A stretch of 64,000 nucleotides of DNA, taken from Liolophura sinensis (taxonomy: Eukaryota; Mollusca; Polyplacophora; Chitonida; Chitonidae). This document shows, piece by piece, positions 41,001-53,000 of the stretch (its first letter is position 1; the number at the start of each line of letters is the position of its first letter). A program made the translations under genes and the position numbers. The stretch lies in NCBI RefSeq assembly GCF_032854445.1, contig NC_088304.1:5148001-5212000 (forward strand). The letters run 5' to 3'. The notes below the pieces were generated by a model, which worked only from the letters and a program-made list of their open reading frames with translations, was not told the origin of the DNA and did not search any database.

Positions 41001-44000
41001 GTATTCTTCCTTTTGTCTGTACCGGGGTGAATCAGTACACTTAGGTGTGGCTGAGGTTTGCAAGTGCCTTCTAGGTGTTCATAAAGCCTTTAGTCTACCT
41101 TATTGATATGTATGCGGAAAACATGGATGTCTTTGTGCAGTCAAGAATCTTGACATAGTAGAGTTGTGTTAGCCCTCAGATCAGGGTCGTGAAAAGCATG
41201 TGGAATATCATTTCCAGAAATACACAGGAGTTCATCATTGTAACAAAGATCAATGTTTTTACCAAACTTTATCACCACAAGAAGAAATGTGATCTTGTGT
41301 TACTGAATTACAGACCATTTTCAGTTTTACTTTGGATGCAGCTGAAATGACGTTTGTTATCATTTGACCTTGACAGCTTGTTGTTTACACTTCAGCAGTT
41401 TTGCATGGTTTGAAGATTTGGTCACTGCCTTTAGCTGATTACATGGTTTACACTTACAGCTTTTAAGATTATGTCAAGGAGAAAAAGAAGTCATCCGCTA
41501 ACTTTGAATAGAAATATTTTCAGCGATCTAATGGTTTATACACTGAATGACGAGTGATTGTTTAAATGAATACTGTAATAGATTGATAATATCATTGAAG
41601 TGGTGAAGAAATATATGCTCTCTTCAATTTAGGGTAGAAATTCACTACATCTGCTGTCAATAAATGGATGTGCTATAAACTGTGTCATTTCCATATTTTG
41701 TGTTGTACACACTTTTGACACTCACATGTCACAAACCCAGATGTGCATTGACAATTTTTCTGCTGAAATATAGGTATCTGTTAAAGGTTAGTTGACTGGC
41801 CACATTGTTTAGACACCCACTTTTGTCTAGCACCTCTTGGATTGAACCAGCCATACCATTTAGAGTATATGGACTTTGGGTTCTAGGTTAGACTTAGCCT
41901 AGAGGACACCTGACTTCACTGATGTAGTTGTTGAAAACATTTACCCTGGTAAATATTTAGTGCAGATATTTAATGTCTATTAGAAACTATGCTCCAGGCA
42001 TTTTGTTGTTAAAGGCAGGTGCAATAGCCCTGAATTGTTTTGATTATTCTGCCAATTCATCCCCCAGTCTTCCCAGGGCAGCCCAGTGTGATGGCCAACC
42101 TTTTGACCTTGACAGTTGACCTCTATACTTATCTGGTTACAACAATGAACTTAGTGCAAGGCAGATGGTATTGTTTGACTAACACTAGGATCTCCCAGAG
42201 ACAACTGTGGCTTAAAATTTAAGCCCAGAATTTATCATGAATGCTTTCATTACTTTATCAGCACACACATTTAGGGTTAAAGTAAATTCAGTTAAAATAT
42301 TTGTTTATGGAGAATGTCATTTTCCCCTACCGTGACACAAATAATTGATGTATATTTTCACATTAAACAAAACCCAGATAACATATCTGTGTTATGGAGG
42401 TTCAATTTATTTATAATATATTATATTTCAGACTTGTAACAGGAGAAACTGTAAAAAAAATAAGTAAACTAATGTAGAGAGACCTTTGAAAACTGTATCT
42501 GAAAATAACTTATTTTGGGGTTTTTCTCGGCCAGTTAAATATGAAATCTTTTCATTGTATGATGGGCTTTTTGGACCACATTCCTACTGTAAGACATCAG
42601 TGTGTCTTTTCTCCCCCTAAAACATGGTCGGATTAGCTTTTTCATGCTAGACATACATTACAGGAGTGTGGTTAATAATGATTTAATTAGCTTGTGTTAT
42701 CCACCAAGCATCATTGTTGGTGTTGATCAGCAAGGCAACCAAAAAGCCATGTTAATAAGGTAAATATCAGGTACTGCGTGTATTGAGGTCAGGTAGAGCA
42801 AAGTCACTTAAGGGGATGTTCCATCGTTGATGCTCGATGTGCGTATTAATTACCATAAATTACAAAATTCCTGGTCTTCATTCTTTTTTTGTGTGTGCCT
42901 GTGTGCGTGCGTGTGTGTACATGAGAAGGTAATTATTTTAGTGCATTCAGCTCTTTGGTAGCCTTACCATCTAAGTTCAGAACTGAACAACAGTTGAAAA
43001 AGTCACTGGTAACATTATCTTTCTCTTCAGGCAATGTCTCATTTAAGGTTAGGTGCCATAAGAATGGTCTTGTAGGCCTTACAGCACATCAGGGGGAACT
43101 TGTTTTTTCTGGGCCTAATGTGTTAAAGAGTTAGGAGTTGAAATTTTCGGTGGCACAATTGAGAGCAAATAACATGTTCAGAATTTTCGGATAATCTGTA
43201 TTTTCAATAAAAGTAAAAAATTTTAAAAAAGAAAACAGACTAGACTGTAGCATTTGCTTCAAGGAAAGCGTTTGTGAATACCACAGTATAATGCCATTTG
43301 CTGTGGGAAATAGTTTGTGAATATTGCAGCATAATGCCATGTGCAGTGGGAATAGCTTGTGAATACTACAGTATGCCATGCGTAGCGTGGAATAGCTTGT
43401 GAATAAGACAGCATAATTCCCTGTGCAGTGTGGAGTAGCTTGTGAATATCGCAACATAATGCCATGTGCAGTGTGGAGTAGCTTGTGAATACTACAGTAT
43501 GCCATGTGCAGTGTGGAATAGCTTGTGAATATTGCAACATAATGCCATGTGCAGTGTGGAATAGCTGGTGAATAAGACAGCATAATGCCATGTGCAGTGT
43601 GGAATAGCTGGTGAATAAGACAGCATAATGCCATGTGCAGTGTGGAATAGCTGGTGAATAAGACAGCATAATGCCATGTGCAGTGTGGAATAGCTGGTGA
43701 ATAAGACAGCATAATGCCATGTGCAGTGTGGAATAGCTGGTGAATAAGACAGCATAATGCCATGTGCAGTGTGGAATAGCTGGTGAATATGGTAAGTGTC
43801 AGAGGGAGAAAAAAAAGACTTCAATCATCAAATGACAGGCTATATCTGTACCTGGAATAATTTGTTTTTGCCATATTTTAAGGATTATTGGGACACCTGT
43901 TGCATAATATAATTACATAGAAACAAGGCAGTACCACAACTCTTTCGGGTATATATTAACTTAACCGGTATGTTCATGTCTGAATATGAGATTTAATTAA

Positions 44001-47000
44001 GTTAACTTTCATTTATGTAATAAGGGCTGATGCTTATTCCATTGAGGTGGAGGTCATCACGAACAATATTCCCGTGCAAATAAGACCATTTAGTAGTGGA
44101 GACAACACCTTTATAGCTCACTTAATTATGGCTGATCTACCTGCTATATACATAATGAGAGCCACTGTACTTCTGGGGCCCCTGCCGTGGTTCTCTCTCT
44201 CTCTCTCTCTCACTGGCATATATTGCCAAATAGTTGGTGCAGAGCCCAGTCTGGCCATGGCTATGTAGCCAGACTGTTATATAACTGTGTCAGGCTGCCC
44301 TTGACTGGCAGATTGAACCCTAAAGCCGGCTTCTCAATATGCAGCCACCTTCAGACCTATTGAACATAGCTGGAGCTGTCAGATAGGGCTGGTCACAGTG
44401 TCTACTTCACCGCCTCTAACATTGGACCACTACCAACCGCTTCCCTCCTCTACCTGCTGGCCAGCCAGCCTGGAGAGAGGTATGTGGTGGTAACAGGCTT
44501 TCATAGTTCTCGCATCGCTTCCTGCCACTCTGCCAACACCGAAGGGGCAGCGGCTTCATGTAGATGGATCCGTGAGATTGGTTGACAGACGGGTCTTCAG
44601 AGTTCTGTGCAGAGAGAAATCTGCGCCAACCCCATACGAAAGTAATACATGGTTCGCAGAAACTTCCATACTGGTATTCGCTGATTGTTTCCCAGGTAAC
44701 CTTCTGATTTCACTATCTACACTGCTGTTTTGAAGAGCTTCAGAAACTGATTGCAACTTTAGATGGCTAGTTGAAGTATATAATATGGATACTGTAACAA
44801 AGATGCTTGTACAGACGATAAGGCGTGAACAAGGTAGGACTACTTGTATATAAGTCATCTGTGAATGTTTGATCTCATATCGAGGCCAGATTTCTTAGGA
44901 TTTTTAGTCATGACTTTGTTTTTTTTTTTCAGCTGTGTGATTGTATATCTAAGAGCATAGACAGACTTAATTTTATGACCTGTAAGAATGTTTGTTGTCA
45001 AATTGAGCCTGGACTATGGTCATAATGTTATTATTACATGTACAAGGTTTTTGCTCAAGGTCACATTCTACGGCAAGGAACATACAGACCAAACTGCTAG
45101 GACAAGCTATGGCGTCCTTATAAACTTATTTCAGTGGTTGTCCTGAAATGAAGCCCAGACTCGAGTTTTCAATTTTGATATTACAAGATTTTTGCTCTAG
45201 ACATGGGTTCATTACTTGGTCAGGCAGTGCGAAAACTTCCATTTTCTGTTCTTTCATTTTCGAATACATTTTTTGATACTCTTTATGTCATCAGATCTAG
45301 GGATATTCTCTAGATGTTGTATTACAGGACCATGCAAGGCAATATGGATTGATGTTTTATTTTGTTCAGCTTTGTTCTGAATTCAGACCCCCCCACCCCC
45401 GCCCCAAACTCCCCCACCTCCCACCACTCTTCTCCCTTCCAAACCTACAATTTTTAAGAATTTTAAATCCTAGGACTAGATATACAATATAGATACTGGC
45501 AACACAGCTTGTATCAGGGGATGATCACTTCGCCTTGAACAGTGTTGTTCATGTCTCACTTCATTATGAAATGATCAGAAATGGAGAAGAACTAATTTAA
45601 CCTTGTTATCCATTGAAGAAAATTAATTCCGTTTTGGTGATGGCATAGAACTGTTATGCTGTATCAACATGTATAACATATGTTAACATGTTAAAGAAAT
45701 TGGAACAGCAGTTATCAGTCTGTTTTCTGATTGGTGGATTTCCGCAGGCAGATGTCTTGTATTGCGGTGTCTAACATGTCAAAGACAAAACCGTAGTGCC
45801 TGCATGTGATATGGGTTCAGTTTGTAGTGATCGGTTCACAGCAGTCTTTAGGCAGTTTGTGCAGTTTTATGTTGTTCAGGTCCACTTGTTTTCCACCAAT
45901 CAAGTTTGTAATTCGGCATGTTCCACGTGAGAAAGTCCAACAGTAGTTTGCCAAAGGTTGGTGGTTTACCCTGGGTACTCCAGCTTAATTCTTTCTCCCA
46001 GAAAACAATGAAAATGATTGTACATTGCATTAAATGACAGCCAGTGAGTCAATCATTTAAAAGTGTGATATGCATATGCATGGGTTGTGAATTCTGTGGA
46101 ACGTATTCATGTTATCTTCCGAGTATCATCTGTGTCATCTATTTAATATACATGGTGGATAAATCAGATGAGATCATTGTGGAAAAATTGATAGCGTTTG
46201 TGCTATTGCAACATGACAGCATTAACCAGTATCACTTTCTCTGCATTGACTATGATATTAGTCATGTCCGCCCTCGAACAGTTTCTCTCATTAGAGTATA
46301 CACAGTACAAATACATTGCTTACATTTTCCTAAACTTGAACATGACTCGTGATGAGAACAATGGAATGAGATCTGCTCACAGATCAAGTTGCACAGACTG
46401 TCCTCTCATATTTCAGAAAACAACACCCAAATTATCCAAACAATTAAAGGAATTCCAGTTCTGTCTTGCTATGGATTATACCATGTTATGAAGATTTTGT
46501 ATACTGTCTGTATATGTACAGACCAACTTCTGCACTTTAACATAAAAATAACATTTGTGAAGTTATATTTACCAGTTGGGAAAAAATAAGTGGAAAAAGA
46601 AAGTGAACATATTGAACAAATAAAGAATTACAGTAATGTTTCGTTTTTGTCTGCCAGCATTCGAATGATTCAGTGTACAAGATGTACATATGATTTTGTT
46701 GGATGGTTAGTTTTGATCTCTGAGGACATTATGGTCTGGAAGCGCCCTCCAAATTATTGTCTTTTGACAAAACATGTATTTTGAACAATTCTGTTAAAAA
46801 CAAATCCTTTTCATCTTGGGAGGCACTTATTAGTGAATTGACATGTTAACACTGCTAATTAGTCATATGCTTTTAGAACATGTATTTTGTCCTCCCATGG
46901 GACATGGGACTGACAGAGGGTTTTGTTGTCCATGCACTCGCCATGCCATTCTTCTGGCCTGCAACCTCTACGCTATTTCTCGTGCAAATGGAGTGGGTGA

Positions 47001-50000
47001 CAGAAATGTGTTGTGAAACACATTCCAAGATGCAGTTCATGTAATGCAGTTCATGTAATGCAGTTCATGTAATGCAGTATCTTGCTTCTCAACCTGAATT
47101 TGATGACAAGACGACTCTTTATCTGATGATAATCTAAGTCTAAAAGCATGATTTTGCATTACATGAATTTCGTGCCACATTAAAAACAAAATTTTACCTG
47201 TTAAAAAGCAATCAAATATTAAAATATGCTAGGTGCCTTTCTAAAGTAGCTATGAGCTGGATAACTGGCATAAGTAGTCCCCATTTCTGTGCCAAAGGTT
47301 TCAGAAACCGGGCTAATTACAAAAAAATTGTAAATATCGAGAACATGTGGCTAGGGTAGTGGCATGTATTGTATATAACAGTGTTTTACGTCAGTACTCA
47401 TGGCTCGGCATTCAGCATGTTAATGTTCAGCATGTACGACAACAAAACTATGCAGCTCTGGCCCAGGTGCAGATGCTCTGTCTATTAGAGCATGGTCTTT
47501 CTAGACATCCAGACGTCGGTATAATAATATCAGTGTATCCTTATCTGAGAAATATATCTGGATCTGAGCAACTTCCTGAATTAGAAGGCTGTTAGCCCAG
47601 GTCTACCCTTTTGTAAAAGTGTCTTGAAGTGCCTGGAAAGTACATGTAGCATTAATATTGTCCAAAAGGACTCACAGTGTCAAAGGCTCGAATCTAGCCT
47701 TCACTCATTCAGCTACACTTGAAGTTTAAAGGTTTTTCCAGGTATCAAATGGTGATGGTCAGGTTGCTCATTAGGGGGAATGCTTATTTCAGACACTTAG
47801 CAAGGCATAGAAGGTTTAGTTGTTGGGAGGAGGAAACGTAGGTGGATATAATATATCATCACTCGTTCACTCGTGGTGAGAGATGGATCAAGTCTCGCAG
47901 TCAGGGACCAATTATAGTCCACCCCTCACCCCACCCCCCCCCATATAATAATACCTCTTGGCTCTGCACTGTGTATGCAGTAATACCTTATTTGACTTGA
48001 CTTTTTCAGGCCTTCAGGTTTCTTTTATTTATGTATTTCATTATTTATGTTTTTATTTATTTGATGTTTTGCACTGTACTCAAGAATGTTTCATTTATAT
48101 GAGAGCGAACCACATTATGGTGGGAGAAAGTCGAACACTGTTGCCCAAGACCAAGCTTTCTTTTATGGCAGATGATTTGTACATCTAGATTCACACTCCC
48201 CAGACATCTAATTATCTGAGGCATGTGTTATTTGCACACCTGGAATTTGTTTCAGGATTGTGAAGGTGTGGGAGTGTGATAGCGTGCATCAGATGGTTTG
48301 CTTATTGTACAAGAGGTCTGCTTTCTGTCATGAATATTTTAGAAATCTTTCAAATGGAGATGGTTTAACTTTGTATCGTTTGTAGGTCATTGTGGAGAAT
48401 TCACAATGACCTGTTGATATTTGCTAAATTACATTTGACTATGGAATGACAGTTTCACAGCACAGTCTTTCTGTGGTGTCTAAATCTATTGTTTGATGAT
48501 GTATCCTTGTCAGGTCAACATGATTGGTTATTTCACTTGCTCTTCTTCCAGCTTTGATAGCTGTTATTTGCACTTCAGTTATGTCATGATTCGGACACCA
48601 ATAATCTGGAAGAGTTGTTTGAAAGTGGGAACTGCTGATTGTTAACTCATATCAATAACAAGTCGACAAAAGCCTGTGGTTTACTCTGAGCACTCTGTAT
48701 TCAAATCATCCATAAACTTGACACTTGTCATATTTAAAATCTTCTTTGGACATGGCATGGAGTACTAATCAGATAGTTTGAAATTATTTTAACCAGAAAT
48801 TTGTATTTTGTGTTTCCACAGGTATTTAGAAGAACATGTCCAGAGGACAGGAGTGGCCATCGAGACTCAGGGCTTTACGTTTGTCACCAGTGGACGGAAA
48901 CGAGAGTCCCTCACTGTAAGCTTCCCAACTCAAAATCTAGTATTTTCAAACTGAAAATTGAAAAAGCACCAATTCCCACCTATCTGTCATTTCACAATTT
49001 CCACGGTCAGCTCCTTTGGAACACCCTTCATAATGAAGATGTATTTGAATGACTCGCAAATTTTAAGAAAGTCAAAGAACCGTTCGAACTTTTATTCATA
49101 GATTTAGATTGTAGATTATTGCAGTAACTTTGGTGCTTGCTTTATATTTCCTTCATGAAAATTGTAGAAAGCGTAAAGCTTTGCCATATACTGAAAATTT
49201 GTTGATCATAAGAAGTGTTTAGAAAACTATTGATTTTAGTGGGGAAACCTGTACCACATATTAATATTGGTCCAATCAGCACAGTCTGTTCTTCATTCCT
49301 ACCTTTGGGATGATGTTTTATGTGCAGACTGGCAACAGAATAATCCAGCATTGTAAGTCTAGACCAGCAACTGTTACAAATTACAATGACATCACTCTTC
49401 ACTGCAATTTTACCCACTGTAAATCACCAACCTTTTCAACCACTAAAGTCCGTGGAATTTATGGATATAATTATGAAAACGATGCTAAGAATGATCTGTT
49501 TGTGTCTTTAAAGATGCAAGCTTCATAAAACAATACAAATTATTTCTCTACACCTCATAGTTTTGTCAGCTTTTGTCAAAATATTGTTGGCAGAGGTGGT
49601 TGAATAGGTTGGTTGAAAGAATTAGTAAATCTGCTGTAGCCATGGTGTAGGGGTGTGTGTGTGTGATTTGCTACCATTTAAGGCATTTAAATGGACATAA
49701 AGAATAAAGTCCTGGTTGAGGTCAATTGACGAGGTGGCATTTCACATGTGTCATCACTGCTACTGTACATCTCTAATTATATTGCAAAAGAAGAGTTTTG
49801 CATGATTTTCGACTGCAGTCATTAGCTTTTAGAATCTGGTTTGTCATGCTGTTTAGCTGGGTCACTGTTTCTCATGTGGATTTTATTGTAGGGCAATGCC
49901 ACCCTCCATCTGTACCCTCATTTCGAACCAATGCGGCAAATTGAAGGTAAGGCCATGTAAATCATGACAAAAGCTTCACATTGTGGATTTGCACTGTCCT

Positions 50001-53000
50001 AAGACATGCTTCTGCTAACCTCATGATGCTTTTTCTGAACTCTTCCAAGAGGTGTAACATCAGCATGATGATCAGCATTTCCTAGCTATGGAAGCAATAA
50101 GTTTTCCTATCCACTTGTTAGCTCCTCATCTTAGTAGTTGGCAGTTTTAGTTTTCCTACCCACCTGTAAGCTCCTCATCTTGGTAGTTGACACCTCGCCT
50201 TGGCAGGTTAGCAGTCCTAGTTTTCCTGCCCACCTGTTGGTTCCTCACCTGTTAGGCTAGCAGTTTGTTTTCCTGCCCACCTGTTGGCTCTTCACCTTGG
50301 TAGATTTCTTGCCCACCTCACCTGTTTGCTGCTCACCTTGCTAAGTTGGCAGTTTCTAGTTTTCCTCCCCACCTGTTGCCTCCTCCCCTAGGTAGGTTAG
50401 CAGTCCTGGTTTTCCTGCCCACATGTCAGCTCCTCATCTCCCTAATTGGCGGTTCTAGTTTTCCTGCCAGCCTATCAGTTCCTCCTCTTACTAGGTTGGC
50501 AGTCCTAATGTTCCTGTCCACCTGTCGGCTCCTCACCTTGGTAGATTACTTGCCCACCTCACCTGTTGGCTCCTCACCTTGCTAAGTTGGCAGTTTCTAG
50601 TTTTCCTCCCCACCTGTTGCCTCCTCTGCTAGGTAGGTCAACAGGTCCTAGTTTTCCTGCCCACGTCAGCTCCTCATCTCCCTAGTTAGCAGTCCTAGTT
50701 TTCCTGCCCAATTGTCGTCCCCTCCCCCTTCTTGTAGGCTAGCAGCCCTAGTTTTCCTGCCCACCTGTTGGCCCCTCACCTTGCTAGGTTAGTAGTCCTG
50801 GTTTTCCTGCCCACCTTTTGACTCCTCACCTTGATGGTAGTCCTGTTTTCCTGCTGCCCTGATGGCTCCTCACCTTGGTAGGTTAGTAGCCCTGGTTTTC
50901 CTGCCCACCTGTTGCTCCTCATCTTGATAGTAGTCGTTGTTTTCCTGCCCACCTGATGGCTCCTCACCTTGGTAGGTTAGCAGTCCTTGTTTTATCCCCC
51001 TGTTGGCTCCTCACCTTGATGGGTTAGCAGTCCTAGTTTTCCTGCCCACTTGTTGCCCCCCCACCCCCTGTAGGCTAGCAGTCCTAGTTTTCCTGCCCAT
51101 GTGATGGCTCCTCACCTTGGTGGGTTCGCAGTCCTAGTTTTCCTGCCCACCTGTTGGCTCCTCACCTTGGTTGGTTAACACTCTTAGTTTTCCTGCCCAC
51201 TTGTTGGCTCCCCCCCCCCCTTGTAGGCTACCAACCCTAGTTTCCATGCCCACCTAATGGCTCCCCCCTCCACCTTGTAGGCTAGCAGCCCTAGTTTTCC
51301 TGCCTACCTGATTGCTCCTCGCCTTAGTTGGTTAACAATCCTAGTTTTCCTGCCCACCTGTTGGCTTGTCAGTGTAGGTTAGCAGTCCTAGTTTTCCTGC
51401 CCACTTCTTGGCTCCTCACCCTGGTAGGTTAGCAGTGCCTGTTTCTTGCCCACCTGTTGGTTCCTCAACTTTTTAGGTTACTAGTCCTTTTTTCCATTCT
51501 CACCTGTGGGCTCCTCCTGGTAGGTTGCAGTTTTTGTAATGCTGCCCACCTGTTGAATTCTCATCATTGTAGGGCAGCAGTCCTTGTTTTCCTGCCCACC
51601 TGTCGGCTCCTCACCAGGAAGCCTTGTGATCATGACTCAAGCTGCCTGATGAAGAGCTGTCCAGGTGACATGGAATGATCTTCACCACTTGTCCAGGAGA
51701 CATGGAATAATTATCAGTGCGTTAAAGCGAAAGCAAAGAATTTGGCTAAAGTGTCAGACCATATCTGCCTGTTGCTGGCCCTGAAAACATTTGCAGATGT
51801 TGAACCTTGTTACGGCTTTAGAAAAAATAGAACATCTAAGATACCACTTATCAACTCTTTATTGTGAAGAATGAAAAATGTTGACATGTTTAGCTCAGAA
51901 TAAAATATCTGTGAAAAATTATGCAGAATATGACTGAACATCGTTTTAATTCACTATTAGGGGCCTTTGGGGCTCAGTTAGCACTCTGGGGCAGCGTTAT
52001 GACCCAGGAGCCTCTCACCAATGCGGTCGCTGTGAGTTCAAGTCCAGCTCATGCTGGCTTCCTCTCCGGCCCTAAGTGGGAAAGTCTGGCAGCAACCTGC
52101 AGATGGTCGTGGGTTTCTACCGGGCTATGCCCAGTTTCCTCCCACCTTATTGCTGACCCCCGTCACCAATCAAATAAATAAATAAATCACTATTTTTCTT
52201 CAAAAATCAATACTGGCCATCGTGTACAGGAACAGTGTTGAATATCACAGCATAGAGAATAGGAAACCATATATTATTTCTTTTTGGAAAAGGTTTGGTT
52301 GTTGCTCTTTCTATGTTGGTTGAGATGAGGCCAAGCATGTTTTGCAGACACTATATTAAGTAGTGTCTCAGATGGTGAGTAGTTGTGCTAACCCCAGGAA
52401 CACCTGCCATGTGAGGTAGTCTCTACAAACACAGACAGCATCTAACCACAGGGCTCTGGCTGATCTGAGACCTACCAGGTCAGGGGGTCGAAGCTTGTTG
52501 CTGTTTTGAAGATGGATAAGTGTTGGACTGGTCACATATTTTCGCTTTAAGAAATATTTCGGTGAATATAGCCTTAGATGTTCTCTTTGCTGCGCGTTTT
52601 GTTTTGAGGAAAGTTGCGCTTATTCAGAGAGAAGGCTGCCAAAGGCCTGATTTTGTTTGGACTGGATTCCTAAATTTTGAGGAAAATTTCATAAAGAAAC
52701 TCCAATATTTGTCTCCTGAATGGTATTGTGTTGTTTTTTGTTGTTTTTTTTTTTTTTTTGCAAGAAGTTTGATTTGGCTGCAGTAAGAGATGCAAGAGTT
52801 CATGTAACAGTATGTTTTGTGGCCCTGATTTGGCTTTTATCCATGATGGCTAGTCTCGAACAGTCTTCCAGATGCATAGTAGTAACGCTTGGCAAAGTAG
52901 CAGTGTCATTTAGTCATGGCAATAGTTCAGTTTTGCATTAATAGAAATAATGAAACTTTTGCTGAAATAAATGTATTTTTGACAAGATAGTGTTAATCTC

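Larger units (their letters stand above)
17040..48821 (+). other. Intron 1 of the GTPase gene (31.8 kb)
   Basis: The interval runs from the gtagga donor after the P-loop exon to the tttccacag acceptor before the switch I exon. Joining the two exons directly gives continuous, family-like protein, so no intervening exon is needed. It contains SINEs, TIR elements, six or more minisatellites and a GC-richer candidate regulatory region (30.3-31.2 kb). Stretches with nothing I can name include about 17700-18850, 24200-25440, 29000-30200, 31250-34100, 37700-39200, 41000-43200 and 44600-47000. Confidence 0.75.

Noticed and set aside
43131-43824. Minus-strand frames of 110-210 codons
   Set aside because: They come from the 43-bp array; all three frames read the same unit.
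44430-44490. Another intronic first exon ending in gagag|gtatgt
   Set aside because: A single moderate donor in a GC-richer patch, with no convincing ATG frame or promoter signs.
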